Origin: an uncultured Bacteroidota bacterium
GTDB lineage: Bacteria; Bacteroidota; Bacteroidia; Flavobacteriales; Flavobacteriaceae
Direction of reading: 5' to 3'
Length of the DNA: 64,000 nucleotides
Assembly (NCBI GenBank): GCA_902635965.1
Contig: CACPQA010000003.1
Span: 62,001 to 126,000 of the forward strand
Shown: in pieces, positions 17,832 to 27,195 of the stretch
Layout of the letters: every line of letters starts with the position of its first letter
Position numbering within the stretch: position 1 is the stretch's first letter
Notes under the pieces: generated by a model
What the model saw: the letters and a program-made list of their open reading frames with translations, nothing else
What the model was told of the DNA's origin: nothing
Databases searched by the model: none
Position numbers and translations under genes: made by a program

Positions 17832-18766
17832 CTTTTTAGTTCTATATATGATTTAAGAAACTCAGAATAATTATCATCGATTTTAATATCAATTGAATCC
17901 TGAATTTTTTCAGAAGAGACTTTTGAAAAAGATGAAAAAAAGGATTTCAATGAAATAAATTTTCTTTTTCCAGTTATCAAAATATATAACTTAAAAAACA
18001 TCAACAAAAGTTTATGAGGTATTCTGTAATATACTTTTCCACCGATTATTTTTTCAATTTCTAGTGCAAAAAGCTTTAAAGATACGCTTGTTGATAAGTT
18101 AAAAGCTTTACCAACCGCTTTTTTCTGTTGACTCAACTTTATTAGTGCGCTAACTACATCTCTAGATTGAATAAAATTTAAAACAACTGATTTGGGTATA
18201 TTTAGACCTATTTTGTAGTAATTTAAAAATACAAAATTATCAATTATTTTAGATTTCATATCTATATCTAAGATTATAGACGGTCTTAGTATAATAAAAT
18301 TTAATTTCCCCCCTTGTCTTAGCTTGAATAAATAATCTTCGCTTAAAAGCTTTGTTTTTTCGTATAAATTAATTTGACTTTTTGTGCTATTTTCTTTAAT
18401 TATTTTAGATTTTGAAAAATCAAAAACCCCTATACTTGATGTATAAATTAAATGAGTTTTTTTACCTAATAACATATCAGCTAGAATTTTAGTTCCACCA
18501 TAGTTAACAGCCATCATTTTTGATTCGTCCCTTAACTCGGAAGCTAAATGAAAAAGTAAATCAAGATTTTTAACAAAATCTTTGATTTTTAATAAATCAG
18601 GAGTATTAAGGTCAATTTCGTAAATTTTAACTTGCGCATGATTATTTATTTTTTTTGATTCACGAGTCAAAACTGATACCTCAGCACCTTTTACAATGAA
18701 ATATTCGAATACTTTTTTGCCGAGTATGCCTGAAGCACCGGTTATTCCAACCCTAAATTTTTTCAC
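17828..18766 (-). CDS. NAD-dependent epimerase/dehydratase family protein
   Basis: A 312-residue extended SDR. Rossmann motif GITGASGILGKK at residues 8-19; catalytic Ser in YTSSIGVFD; Tyr-Lys in LYEKTKLLSEDY. The start is GTG (18766); no ATG is available upstream in frame. The substrate region (around residues 170-210) is unlike GalE, so a reductase of 4-keto sugars or a dehydratase is as likely as an epimerase. It forms a two-gene unit with the GT4 and is divergent from the pglC operon, 85 bases apart. In related loci such SDRs sit next to the phosphoglycosyl transferase and make its sugar donor. Confidence 0.8.
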   Translation of the reverse strand: MKKFRVGITGASGILGKKVFEYFIVKGAEVSVLTRESKKINNHAQVKIYEIDLNTPDLLKIKDFVKNLDLLFHLASELRDESKMMAVNYGGTKILADMLLGKKTHLIYTSSIGVFDFSKSKIIKENSTKSQINLYEKTKLLSEDYLFKLRQGGKLNFIILRPSIILDIDMKSKIIDNFVFLNYYKIGLNIPKSVVLNFIQSRDVVSALIKLSQQKKAVGKAFNLSTSVSLKLFALEIEKIIGGKVYYRIPHKLLLMFFKLYILITGKRKFISLKSFFSSFSKVSSEKIQDSIDIKIDDNYSEFLKSYIELKR

Positions 18767-18851
18767 AAAAACTTATTTAATTTAACTAAATATAAAAACA
18801 CGATAAAAATTACCCTAATTATTTTCTAAATTTGAAATGAATACAAGTTAA

Positions 18852-19460
18852 ATGTTAAAATACGTTTCATTTAAATTTTTTGTAGATTTTGTATTTTCTT
18901 TAATAATAATAATATTAACGCTACCACTTTTGTTACTACTTTTATTTACTATTACAATTGATCTGAAAGAAAATCCTTTATTTATACAAAAAAGAATTGG
19001 GTTTAGAGGAAAAGTGTTTAATCTTTATAAATTAAAAACTATGAGGACACTGAAAGATGGAAAAGGTAAATTGTTGTCAGACATTAAAAGAATTACACCT
19101 ATTGGGAAAATAATAAGGACTTTATCGATAGACGAAATCCCACAAATTTTTAATGTCTTAAAGGGAGAAATGAGTTTTGTTGGGCCAAGGCCATTACTTT
19201 TAGAATATCTTCCATTATATAATGTAGATCAAATGAAAAGACATAATGTTTTACCCGGCATCTCTGGGTATGCACAAGTGAATGGTCGCAACTTAATATC
19301 ATGGAAAGAAAAATTTAAACTTGACTTGTATTATGTGGAAAATCAAAGTTTCTATTTAGATTTAAAAATAATAATCAAGACATTTATATGTGTTTTTATA
19401 GCTTCAGGTATTAATTCTAATAAAAACATTACAATGGAAAAATTTAATGGGAAAAATTGA
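18852..19460 (+). CDS. pglC: Phosphoglycosyl transferase (PglC-like)
   Basis: A 202-residue monotopic phosphoglycosyl transferase that moves a sugar-1-phosphate from a UDP-sugar to undecaprenyl phosphate. One N-terminal membrane segment (residues 8-33) is followed by the family core: [20 protein letters not shown], the Asp-Glu pair in [20 protein letters not shown], then [10 protein letters not shown]. The short, single-hairpin architecture is that of PglC and not of the long WbaP/WcaJ. A TAAATTTG element at 18827-18834 may be the -7 box. It overlaps the acetyltransferase gene by 14 bases and starts a four-gene operon for diacetylbacillosamine, which makes UDP-diNAcBac its likely donor. Confidence 0.85.
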   Translation: MLKYVSFKFFVDFVFSLIIIILTLPLLLLLLFTITIDLKENPLFIQKRIGFRGKVFNLYKLKTMRTLKDGKGKLLSDIKRITPIGKIIRTLSIDEIPQIFNVLKGEMSFVGPRPLLLEYLPLYNVDQMKRHNVLPGISGYAQVNGRNLISWKEKFKLDLYYVENQSFYLDLKIIIKTFICVFIASGINSNKNITMEKFNGKN

Positions 19461-20049
19461 ATATTTAATTTATGGGGGAGGTGCACAGTCAAGAGTGGTC
19501 ATATCTATTTTGGAGAAAATGGATATAGGTATTGCTGGCATTTTTGACAAAAACAATGACCTAAAAACATCAAAAAAAATTCCTTTTTTGGGGAACTATG
19601 ATACACAAATTTATTCCAAGTGTAAATTAGTAATTGCAATAGGCGATAATAAAATTAGGAAAAAAGTCAGCCAAACTATACAACATCCAATCGCCACAAT
19701 AATTGACCCTAATACAAATATTAGTAAAGATGTTTCAATAGGAGAAGGGTCACAAATCATAATGTCATCGACAATAAACATTGGGACAAGAATTGGAAAA
19801 TATTGTATAATAAATACTAATTCTTCCATTGATCACGATTGTGTAATAAGTGATTTTGCTCATATCGCACCTGGAGTCACAATTTGTGGAGGAGTTTCAA
19901 TAGGTAACTCGACGTTGGTTGGAGCCGGTTCAACAGTACTACCAAATGTTACAATTGGGGATAATGTTATCATCGGTGCAGGATCTCTAGTTAATAAAAA
20001 TATACCTAGCGGTAAAAAAGTTATGGGAATGCCTGCTAAAGTGATTTAA
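19447..20049 (+). CDS. pglD: PglD-like sugar N-acetyltransferase
   Basis: A 200-residue acetyltransferase of the NeuD/PglD family. The N-terminal part is a small nucleotide-sugar-binding Rossmann-like domain ([16 protein letters not shown]); from about residue 85 there is a left-handed beta-helix of hexapeptide repeats, with the catalytic-type His in [19 protein letters not shown]. PglD acetylates the 4-amino group of UDP-4-amino-4,6-dideoxy-GlcNAc. The order pglC-pglD-pglE-pglF and overlaps or one-base gaps between them support this assignment over NeuD. No membrane segment. Confidence 0.83.
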   Translation: MGKIEYLIYGGGAQSRVVISILEKMDIGIAGIFDKNNDLKTSKKIPFLGNYDTQIYSKCKLVIAIGDNKIRKKVSQTIQHPIATIIDPNTNISKDVSIGEGSQIIMSSTINIGTRIGKYCIINTNSSIDHDCVISDFAHIAPGVTICGGVSIGNSTLVGAGSTVLPNVTIGDNVIIGAGSLVNKNIPSGKKVMGMPAKVI

Positions 20050-20050
20050 A

Positions 20051-21187
20051 ATGAAAAAAAATAGAATTTTCCTTTCCCCACCACACATTGGTCATCAAGA
20101 AAATGAAAATGTTTCTAAAGCATTTTCAAGTAATTGGATCTCCACAACAGGACCCTATGTTGATGAATTTGAAAAAAAATTAGCAAAACATTGTGAAAGA
20201 AACTATTCATGCGTTGTTCAGTCTGGAACTGCGGCAATCCATTTAGCAATCCGAGTATTGGGAATTTCAAAGGGGGATACTGTTTTGTGTCAGTCATTTA
20301 CTTTCATTGGAAGTTGTAATCCTGTCATTTATGAAAAGGCGAATCTTATCTTTATCGATTCAGAAAAAGAGACTTGGAATATGTGCCCTAATTCATTGAG
20401 AATTGCTTTGGAAGATTGCAGAAAAAGAAAAATTCACCCTAAGGCTATTATTGTTGTCCATCTTTATGGGATGCCTGCAAAAATGGACGAGATACTATCC
20501 ATAGCGAATGAATTTAAAGTCGCGGTCATAGAAGATGCAGCTGAAGCATTGGGGTCAAAATTAAATGACAAACCATGTGGTTCGTTTGGAAGGCTTAGTA
20601 TACTGAGTTTTAATGGAAATAAAATTATAACCACCTCAGGAGGAGGAGCTTTAGTTTCCAACAACTTAGCTGACATTAATGAAGCTAACTTTTTATCCAC
20701 TCAAGCCAAAGAAAATAAACCCTTTTATGAACACAAAAAAGTGGGTTACAATTACAAACTTTCAAATATTTTGGCATCTATTGGAGTAGCCCAATTGGAA
20801 AAAATAAATAATAGAGTAGATAAAAGAAGAAAAAATTATACGTTTTATCATCGACTTCTCAAGAATAAAAGAGGGGTGTCATTTTTAAATGAACCAAAAG
20901 GCTTTTTTTCAAATAGATGGCTTACGTGTATAATTATTGATGAAAAAAAATGTGGTATTTCGGTAGATCAAGTAATTTCTGAATTTGAAGAAGATAAAAT
21001 TGAAACTAGACGTTTATGGAAACCAATGCATATGCAACCAGTTTTTAAAAATATACCATTTTATGGGACAGGTATTTCTAATTTATTATTCGAAAAAGGT
21101 CTCTGTTTGCCCTCAGGGAGCAATATCAAGGGAAAAGACAAAAAAAGAATTAAAGAAAAACTAATCAAAATTTTTTCACTAAAGTAA
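20051..21187 (+). CDS. pglE: DegT/DnrJ/EryC1 sugar aminotransferase (PglE-like)
   Basis: A 378-residue PLP-dependent sugar aminotransferase. The PLP lysine is Lys191 in SFNGNKIITTSGGGAL; VIEDAAEALGSK gives the Asp that contacts the pyridine ring; QSGTAAIHLAI binds the phosphate. It would transfer an amino group from glutamate to C4 of UDP-2-acetamido-2,6-dideoxy-4-ketohexose, the product of the downstream PglF-like dehydratase. Its start lies one base after the pglD stop and its stop overlaps the pglF start (TAATG). Length is normal for the family. PglE is preferred over other DegT enzymes because of the operon. Confidence 0.87.
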   Translation: MKKNRIFLSPPHIGHQENENVSKAFSSNWISTTGPYVDEFEKKLAKHCERNYSCVVQSGTAAIHLAIRVLGISKGDTVLCQSFTFIGSCNPVIYEKANLIFIDSEKETWNMCPNSLRIALEDCRKRKIHPKAIIVVHLYGMPAKMDEILSIANEFKVAVIEDAAEALGSKLNDKPCGSFGRLSILSFNGNKIITTSGGGALVSNNLADINEANFLSTQAKENKPFYEHKKVGYNYKLSNILASIGVAQLEKINNRVDKRRKNYTFYHRLLKNKRGVSFLNEPKGFFSNRWLTCIIIDEKKCGISVDQVISEFEEDKIETRRLWKPMHMQPVFKNIPFYGTGISNLLFEKGLCLPSGSNIKGKDKKRIKEKLIKIFSLK

Positions 21188-23019
21188 TGTTTCAAAAAAT
21201 TTTTAAAAAACATTATTCAAAAAAATATGCCTTTGTGATGGACACAATTTGTTTAGTCATTGCTATGGAATTACTTCTTTTTTTAAATGGATCTATTTTA
21301 ATTATAAGGAGTTTACAAGACAAACTAATTTTTTTGTCATTTTCTCTGCTATGTATATTGATTTTTAGAGGATACAGTATGTTTCTAAGATTTACAACTT
21401 TCATAGATATAAGTAAATTAAGTCTTGGACTTTTGATGTCAATTGTATGTTATTCGGTATATATAGGTGCGGATACAAAGGCTCACTATAATTATTTATT
21501 GTTATTATTTTATTTTAGTTTGTCACTGCTTGTTTTTTATAGACTTATTATTAAAATTTTATATAGTAGAACTACAAAAGACGATATGCTTTTAAATACT
21601 TTGCTTTACGGAGCAGGGACAAATGGACTAAGAGTTAAAAGAGCCCTTGACGACAGTAATTCAATAAAAGTTGTTGGTTTTTTGGATGATGACAAATCTA
21701 AAACTGGGAGAACAATAGAAGGTTTGCCCGTACAAAATTTAAATAATTATTTCCAAAAGACTAGTAGCAACATAACGAGGATAAACCAGATAATTATAAC
21801 AACAAATAACCTTACTCAAAAAAATAAAAACACACTATTTAATATTTTCAAAAACAAAAAAGTAAAAATCTTCAAAGTTCCATCAATTGATAACCTTGCT
21901 GTTAATAAGGGGGCAATTAATAACTTAACACCTTTCAAAATTGAAGATCTTCTAAAAAGAGACCAGATAAAAATTGATCTACAAAAAAATAAAAAACTTT
22001 ATTTTAAAAAAACAATACTTGTTACTGGTGCCGCTGGTTCTATTGGGAGTGAGATTGTAAGACAACTCCTAAATTTTAGTCCAAAAGAAATAATATTATT
22101 TGACAACAATGAAAATTCACTTTTCAACATAAAAAAAGAACTTGAATACAAAAAAAGCAAAACAAATTTTCATTATTTATTGAAAAGCGTTACAGATTTA
22201 AATTCAGTCGATTTTTGTTTTTCAAATTTTGAAATTGATGTAGTATTCCACGCAGCTGCATATAAACACGTATATATGACTGAGAACATGCCTCAGGCCA
22301 CAATTTTAAATAATATTTTGGGAACAAAACATGTTATCGACACATCAATAAAGAAAAAAGTATCAACATTCGTTTTTGTATCAACGGATAAGGCTGTAAA
22401 TCCCACAAATATTATGGGAGCTACAAAAAGAATTGCTGAAATGTATGTATCTGCTCTTTCTTCAAAGAATAAAACCAAAATAATAACAACTAGGTTTGGA
22501 AATGTCTTGGGCTCAAATGGATCAGTTGTTCCTATTTTTCAAAGTCAGATAGCTAGAGGAGGTCCTGTTACAGTTACCCACCCCGAAGTTACCAGATTTT
22601 TTATGACTATTACCGAGGCTTGTCAATTGGTTCTTGAAGCTGGTGCAACTGGTAATCATGGAGAGATATATGTCTTTGACATGGGAGGACCCGTAAAAAT
22701 TATTGACTTAGCTATTAATATGATTAGACTATCAGGCCTAATAGAAAATGAGGATATTGATATTAAATTTACAGGCTTAAACGAAGGAGAAAAACTTTAC
22801 GAAGAATTACTGACAAACCACGAAAATTTGAAAAAGTCTCATAATAAGTTAATTTTCATAGCTGAAAAAGAAAAAATTTACTCAAGTACAAAAACAATGA
22901 TATTGAAATTAATTGAAGATGCTTCAAATTCAAAAAGCACTGACTCTTTGGTTTCATCAATTATGAATATTGTGCCAGAGTTTCAATCGACAAATTCTAA
23001 CTATAAAAAACTGATATAG
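21187..23019 (+). CDS. pglF: Membrane-bound UDP-GlcNAc 4,6-dehydratase (PglF/CapD-like)
   Basis: A 610-residue FlaA1/CapD-type protein: four N-terminal transmembrane helices (residues about 15-125), a Rossmann linker domain (LLYGAGTNGLRV near 140), and a C-terminal SDR domain with VTGAAGSIGSEIVRQ from residue 279 and the active-site block STDKAVNPTNIMGATKR. It removes water from UDP-GlcNAc to give the 4-keto-6-deoxy sugar that starts the bacillosamine route. The length and membrane part separate it from soluble PseB. Last gene of the pglCDEF operon; it ends three bases before the convergent lipoprotein gene. Confidence 0.9.
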   Translation: MFQKIFKKHYSKKYAFVMDTICLVIAMELLLFLNGSILIIRSLQDKLIFLSFSLLCILIFRGYSMFLRFTTFIDISKLSLGLLMSIVCYSVYIGADTKAHYNYLLLLFYFSLSLLVFYRLIIKILYSRTTKDDMLLNTLLYGAGTNGLRVKRALDDSNSIKVVGFLDDDKSKTGRTIEGLPVQNLNNYFQKTSSNITRINQIIITTNNLTQKNKNTLFNIFKNKKVKIFKVPSIDNLAVNKGAINNLTPFKIEDLLKRDQIKIDLQKNKKLYFKKTILVTGAAGSIGSEIVRQLLNFSPKEIILFDNNENSLFNIKKELEYKKSKTNFHYLLKSVTDLNSVDFCFSNFEIDVVFHAAAYKHVYMTENMPQATILNNILGTKHVIDTSIKKKVSTFVFVSTDKAVNPTNIMGATKRIAEMYVSALSSKNKTKIITTRFGNVLGSNGSVVPIFQSQIARGGPVTVTHPEVTRFFMTITEACQLVLEAGATGNHGEIYVFDMGGPVKIIDLAINMIRLSGLIENEDIDIKFTGLNEGEKLYEELLTNHENLKKSHNKLIFIAEKEKIYSSTKTMILKLIEDASNSKSTDSLVSSIMNIVPEFQSTNSNYKKLI

Positions 23020-23022
23020 AGA

Positions 23023-24018
23023 TTAATCCGAAGGAACAATTTTTATATTCCTTATGCAAAGATTGAATGGGTAAGCTTGTCTACCCATAGAGTTAACCAC
23101 GGATGGATATTTTGTAAATTTTAGGCTAAAATCAGAAATTAATGGTAGAGGAATTACAACTTGTCTAAATTCTGTTGATTCATTTGAAGAGTTAAACCAC
23201 AATTCACCATCCTCTATGGTAACGCTTGATGTTAAGGATAAATTTGGAGTGTACCCTAAGGAAACTCTTTTTAGATTATTAGAAATTACTGGCGGTACAA
23301 TAAAATCAATTTTGTATTCAAAAACCAAATTTTTCTTACTTGTCCCAAAATTTGAGAATTCTTTTGAAATTTCAATTGGCTCTGTTAGAGTAAAATCATC
23401 ATTATCATAAAAACCAACAATTGAATTTTCACAAGCTGAAAAAGTTATGGTTGATAAATTTGACGGGCTATACCAGAGTCCAGATGTATTTGACCATCCA
23501 CTAGGATTGGATGAATTTTGGACTTTAAGATCGTCCAAGTATTCATAAGTTACATAATCTGATTTTGTATTTATATCAAAGCTACCAGAGTTAGCTACCG
23601 CATGAGTCACATCGTATCTACCAAAACCATCACGGTATTCAACTAAAACTCCTATCTGACTGGATGTGGCTGGATCATTAATATTTCCTTCAACAATTGT
23701 AGTGCCACTCGAAGTAGTGCTTGAACCAGAACTGGTATAACCTCCTTCAAAAATCCACTTAAAAACATCAAAATTTTGAGCTGTAGAAACGTATGAGACA
23801 CTAAAGGTATTAGAAGTTAATGAACTCTCAGAAAATGTAAATCTACTTTTAGAGGACAAAAATGTAGCTTCTAATTCTCCAACCCTTCCATCCGGATCTC
23901 CTGTTGCGGAAATAATATCAGATTGATCAGAACTTGCGTCAAGAGAAGGAACATACTCTGGAGTACATGCTGTATGAAGCAGTAAGAGTAATAGGACAAT
24001 TTTTATTTTTATAACCAA
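23023..24018 (-). CDS. PKD-like domain lipoprotein
   Basis: A 331-residue predicted lipoprotein. The signal peptide has two Lys, a poly-Leu core and the lipobox LHTAC with Cys18. Residues about 60-150 resemble a PKD domain (FKWIFEGGYTSSG, then VEYRDGFGRYDVTHAV); residues 160-331 look like a beta-sandwich, possibly carbohydrate-binding. The start is TTG at 24018: a stop (24033-24031) precedes it and no ATG lies before the lipobox. Such lipoproteins in Bacteroidota often sit on the cell surface and bind glycans. No polysaccharide-utilisation genes are adjacent, so the role is open. Confidence 0.75.
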   Translation of the reverse strand: MVIKIKIVLLLLLLHTACTPEYVPSLDASSDQSDIISATGDPDGRVGELEATFLSSKSRFTFSESSLTSNTFSVSYVSTAQNFDVFKWIFEGGYTSSGSSTTSSGTTIVEGNINDPATSSQIGVLVEYRDGFGRYDVTHAVANSGSFDINTKSDYVTYEYLDDLKVQNSSNPSGWSNTSGLWYSPSNLSTITFSACENSIVGFYDNDDFTLTEPIEISKEFSNFGTSKKNLVFEYKIDFIVPPVISNNLKRVSLGYTPNLSLTSSVTIEDGELWFNSSNESTEFRQVVIPLPLISDFSLKFTKYPSVVNSMGRQAYPFNLCIRNIKIVPSD

Positions 24019-24101
24019 TTTTCTATAGGGTTAAACACGCATAGTAAATTTAGAAAAAACTTTTGGTAGTCCTTAACAATATAAATAAGAATTAGCCAAA
24101 A

Positions 24102-24135
24102 TTGTTAGGTTACTAATATTAATTAAGTAAATTTG
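24102..24135 (+). promoter_or_regulatory. rplU-rpmA promoter
   Basis: TTG (24102-24104), 23 bases, then TAAATTTG (24128-24135), the Bacteroidota promoter pattern. The -7 box ends 16 bases before the rplU ATG, so the leader would be very short. Confidence 0.65.
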
Positions 24136-24151
24136 CAATCCAAAGAAAAGC

Positions 24152-24673
24152 ATGTTTGCAGTAGTAGAAATTTTAGGGCAACAATTTAAAGTAAAAAAAG
24201 ATCAGAAGTTGTTTGTCAACAAAATAGATCAAAAAGAGGGCTCAAAAATCTTTTTCGATAATGTTCTTTTGGTCGAAGACGGAAAGAATTTTAGTTTAGG
24301 AACACCAACTATAAAGGATTATACTGTAGAGGCTAAAATAACTAAACATTTCAGAGGAGAAAAGGTTGTTGTTTTTAAAAAGAAAAGACGAAAAGGTTTT
24401 AAAGTTAAAAATGGTCATAAGCAACATCTATCTGAAATAATCATTGAGTCTATCACTAAAAAAATTAAAAAAGTGAAATCTCAAAAAGATCAAAAAGACT
24501 TATCTTCTAAAAGTGACTCAGAAAAGTTGACTTCTAGTAGTGATATAGATGTAAAAAATTTAAATTCTAAAACTTTAACTGAACTCAAAGATATTGCTAA
24601 AAGCAAAAAAATCACTGGTTATACATCTATGAAAAAAAATGATTTAATTAAGTCTATTAATTCTTTAAATTAA
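24152..24673 (+). CDS. rplU: 50S ribosomal protein L21 with Rho_N-like tail
   Basis: Ribosomal protein L21. The core is residues 1-105 ([14 protein letters not shown], then [18 protein letters not shown] and the conserved [14 protein letters not shown]). Bacterial L21 is normally about 103 residues; this one has 173. Residues 106-135 are a Lys/Ser/Asp linker, and 136-173 ([20 protein letters not shown] onwards) form a helix-extended-helix of the Rho N-terminal/SAP type, which can bind nucleic acid. Such tails occur in Bacteroidota L21. rpmA follows after five bases and is co-transcribed. Confidence 0.96.
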   Translation: MFAVVEILGQQFKVKKDQKLFVNKIDQKEGSKIFFDNVLLVEDGKNFSLGTPTIKDYTVEAKITKHFRGEKVVVFKKKRRKGFKVKNGHKQHLSEIIIESITKKIKKVKSQKDQKDLSSKSDSEKLTSSSDIDVKNLNSKTLTELKDIAKSKKITGYTSMKKNDLIKSINSLN

Positions 24674-24678
24674 ATATA

Positions 24679-24930
24679 ATGGCACATAAAAAAGGGGTAG
24701 GAAGTTCTAAAAATGGAAGAGAATCGGAATCTAAAAGATTAGGAGTGAAAATTTTTGGTGGTCAATTTGCTAAAGCTGGTAATATAATTTTAAGGCAGAG
24801 GGGAACAGTTCACAATCCTGGAATAAATGTATACATCGGTAAAGATCATACATTACATGCCAAAGTTGATGGATTAGTAAAATTTACTAAAAAGAAAAAC
24901 AACAAGTCTTACGTTTCGATTGAGACTTAA
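24679..24930 (+). CDS. rpmA: 50S ribosomal protein L27
   Basis: Ribosomal protein L27, 83 residues, starting [20 protein letters not shown], the standard N-terminus that reaches the peptidyl transferase centre. No Firmicutes-type cleavable extension is present. The segment [17 protein letters not shown] is fully conserved in kind. Partner of rplU in a two-gene operon; the convergent ahcY ends 19 bases downstream, and no hairpin terminator is visible in the gap. Confidence 0.97.
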   Translation: MAHKKGVGSSKNGRESESKRLGVKIFGGQFAKAGNIILRQRGTVHNPGINVYIGKDHTLHAKVDGLVKFTKKKNNKSYVSIET

Positions 24931-24949
24931 AAATAAAACATTTAATCTT

Positions 24950-26266
24950 TTAATACCTGTAGTAATTAGGCTTGTAGGGACCCGATTTTTTTACCCCTAT
25001 GTATTTAGCTTGGTCTTCTGACAATTCCTCTATTTCAACACCAAGATGTTTTAAATGAAGCTTAGCAACCTTCTCATCTAGGTGTTTAGGTAAAGTATAA
25101 ACGTCATTTTTATAGTTTGCATGATTTTTCCAAAGCTCTATTTGAGCCAATACTTGATTGGCGAACGAGTTGCTCATTACAAAACTAGGGTGCCCTGTAG
25201 CACAACCTAGATTAACCAGTCTACCTTCTGCTAAGACAATGATTTCTTTACCATTATCGATTTTGTAAAGATCAACTTGAGGTTTAATTTCAGTTTTTTG
25301 ATGAGAAAAATTCTCTTCAAGCCATGAAATGTCAATTTCATTATCGAAATGGCCAATATTACATACAATTGTTTTATCCTTCATTTTTTTGAAGTGCTCC
25401 CCTGTAATTATATCCTTGTTACCTGTTGCAGTAACTACAATATCCATTTTTTCAATTACAGAATCAATTTTTTTAACCTCGTATCCGTCCATAGCTGCCT
25501 GAAGAGCACAAATAGGGTCTATTTCAGAAACTGTTACTATCGCACCAGCTCCAGAAAAAGATGCTACTGTTCCTTTTCCAACGTCACCATATCCAGCGAC
25601 CAAAACTCTTTTACCAGCAAGCATTATATCTGTAGATCTTCTTACAGCGTCAACAGCACTTTCCTTACATCCATATTTATTATCAAATTTTGATTTGGTA
25701 ACTGAATCATTCACGTTAATAGCAGGTAATGGAAGTGTTCCATTTTTTATTCTTTCATATAATCTTAAAACACCTGTTGTAGTCTCTTCCGACAGACCCT
25801 TAATTTTTCCTACAAGTTCTGGATATTTATCGAGTACCATATTAGTTAAATCACCTCCATCGTCTAATATCATATTTAAGGGCTTTTTTTCATCACCAAA
25901 AAACAGTGTTTGTTCTATGCACCACTCAAATTCTTCTTCATTCATTCCTTTCCAAGCAAATACGGGTATCCCTGCGGATGCAATCGCAGCGGCAGCATGA
26001 TCTTGAGTAGAAAAAATATTACATGAACTCCAAGTTACATCGGCTCCAAGGTCTACAAGTGTTTCAATCAAAACTGCGGTTTGGATTGTCATATGTAAAC
26101 ACCCAGCTATCCTTGCACCTTTTAAAGGTTTTAACATAGAATATTCTTCTCTTAATTGCATCAATCCGGGCATCTCAGCCTCAGCAAGATTGATTTCTTT
26201 TCTTCCCCATTCAGCCAGACCAATATCTTTCACTTTATATTGGAGCGTTTCTATCTTGTTGTTCAT
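24950..26266 (-). CDS. ahcY: Adenosylhomocysteinase
   Basis: S-adenosylhomocysteine hydrolase, 438 residues, which splits the by-product of methylation into adenosine and homocysteine in the cytoplasm using bound NAD. The NAD motif is [36 protein letters not shown] carries the catalytic Lys and Asp; the C-terminal tail ends [10 protein letters not shown], which completes the NAD site of the neighbouring subunit. It contains no large insertion. It is a single-gene unit with its own promoter (26286-26315) that abuts the divergent PPTase start. Several methyltransferases in this window would depend on it. Confidence 0.97.
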   Translation of the reverse strand: MNNKIETLQYKVKDIGLAEWGRKEINLAEAEMPGLMQLREEYSMLKPLKGARIAGCLHMTIQTAVLIETLVDLGADVTWSSCNIFSTQDHAAAAIASAGIPVFAWKGMNEEEFEWCIEQTLFFGDEKKPLNMILDDGGDLTNMVLDKYPELVGKIKGLSEETTTGVLRLYERIKNGTLPLPAINVNDSVTKSKFDNKYGCKESAVDAVRRSTDIMLAGKRVLVAGYGDVGKGTVASFSGAGAIVTVSEIDPICALQAAMDGYEVKKIDSVIEKMDIVVTATGNKDIITGEHFKKMKDKTIVCNIGHFDNEIDISWLEENFSHQKTEIKPQVDLYKIDNGKEIIVLAEGRLVNLGCATGHPSFVMSNSFANQVLAQIELWKNHANYKNDVYTLPKHLDEKVAKLHLKHLGVEIEELSEDQAKYIGVKKSGPYKPNYYRY

Positions 26267-26285
26267 AATAATTTATATTTTAGTG

Positions 26286-26315
26286 CAAAGCTACTTACTT
26301 TATTTTAATTTTCAA
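26286..26315 (-). promoter_or_regulatory. ahcY promoter
   Basis: On the minus strand, TTG (26315-26313), 19 bases, then TAGCTTTG (26293-26286), 19 bases upstream of the ahcY ATG. The TTG directly abuts the ATG of the divergent PPTase gene, so the two regulatory regions overlap. Confidence 0.62.
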
Positions 26316-26930
26316 ATGCCGTTTGTTAAAGAAATTATAGCAAAAAAAAATATCAGAATTTTAATATGGAAGATTGATGAAACTTACACGGATTTAAAAG
26401 CCTTAATTCAATTAACGGATGACCAAGAAAGGGAATTGGAAAGAAGGAAACATATTTCCTATAAAAAACAATTTTTAGCATCTAGAAAACTCATTAAAAT
26501 GGCTGAATTAAATGAACTAAATAGTTTTTTTTACGAATTTCTACCTTTTAAAAATAATGTTTACTTTTCAATTTCTCACACAATTCATTATGCTGTGGTT
26601 GGCATAGGTTTTCAAAGGATTGGAGTAGATATTGAATTTTATCGTCCAAAAGTTTTAAAAATTAAATCAAAATTTATCAATGTCAAAGAAAATTATTTTA
26701 TGAAATCTGACAACATTAAATTAATAACTAGGTTGTGGACTTGTAAAGAAGCTATATTTAAATGCATTTATGAGAATAAATTGTCGCTAAAAAAAAATAT
26801 CGTTGTAGAAAAGTTTGACATTCAGTCGACATTTGGTCAAGGTGAAGTTTATTTGAATGATAAAATAATTCCAATTAATTTACATTTCAGTAATTTTGAA
26901 AATCATCAATTAACATTGTCATATTTATGA
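26316..26930 (+). CDS. 4'-phosphopantetheinyl transferase
   Basis: A 204-residue Sfp-type phosphopantetheinyl transferase, which moves 4'-phosphopantetheine from CoA to a serine of an acyl or peptidyl carrier protein. Motifs: FSISHTIHYAVVGIG (about 84-98), RIGVDIE with metal ligands Asp105 and Glu107, and RLWTCKEAIFK with Trp141, Lys144 and Glu145. I use the ATG at 26316; the frame is open further up, but that would run into ahcY and encode a spurious hydrophobic leader. It overlaps the thiamine-binding protein gene by four bases, though its function does not obviously belong to thiamine uptake. Confidence 0.88.
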   Translation: MPFVKEIIAKKNIRILIWKIDETYTDLKALIQLTDDQERELERRKHISYKKQFLASRKLIKMAELNELNSFFYEFLPFKNNVYFSISHTIHYAVVGIGFQRIGVDIEFYRPKVLKIKSKFINVKENYFMKSDNIKLITRLWTCKEAIFKCIYENKLSLKKNIVVEKFDIQSTFGQGEVYLNDKIIPINLHFSNFENHQLTLSYL

Positions 26931-27187
26931 AAATTTCAGTTGAAATTACTTTTGCACCACTTCAAGAAGAGTATAAGGATAAAATAAAAAATTTTATCAT
27001 TTCCATAAGAAAATCAGGTTTCAAGTATAGTGAAAATCCATTAAGTACTCATATTTATGGGGAATATACTTCACTAATGTATTTTTTAACAAAATCGATT
27101 CAAGAAAGCTTTGATGAAATAGATGCTGGCATTATTAGTCTGAAAATATTTAAATTCGATAGGAGTAAATATATTCCGTTTGATTGA
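26927..27187 (+). CDS. MTH1187/YkoF-type thiamine-binding protein
   Basis: An 86-residue protein of the thiamine-binding (DUF77/MTH1187, YkoF-like) family. It has the ferredoxin-like beta-alpha-beta pattern: MKISVEITFAPLQEEYKDKI at the start, then ENPLSTHIYGEYTSLMYFL and a closing helix/strand. Family members bind thiamine or related pyrimidines in the cytoplasm, as dimers or tetramers. Here it lies directly before a PnuT-like transporter and near a TPP riboswitch, which supports thiamine as ligand. Four-base overlap with the PPTase gene upstream. The family call rests on short motifs. Confidence 0.72.
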   Translation: MKISVEITFAPLQEEYKDKIKNFIISIRKSGFKYSENPLSTHIYGEYTSLMYFLTKSIQESFDEIDAGIISLKIFKFDRSKYIPFD

Positions 27188-27195
27188 AAATCCAT

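Noticed and set aside
25349-26000. Two plus-strand frames inside ahcY (114 and 101 codons)
   Set aside because: Antisense shadows of a highly conserved gene; composition is rich in Ser, Phe and Tyr without structure.
26190-26315. N-terminal hydrophobic extension of the PPTase
   Set aside because: It would overlap the start of ahcY and its promoter; the family begins near the ATG at 26316.
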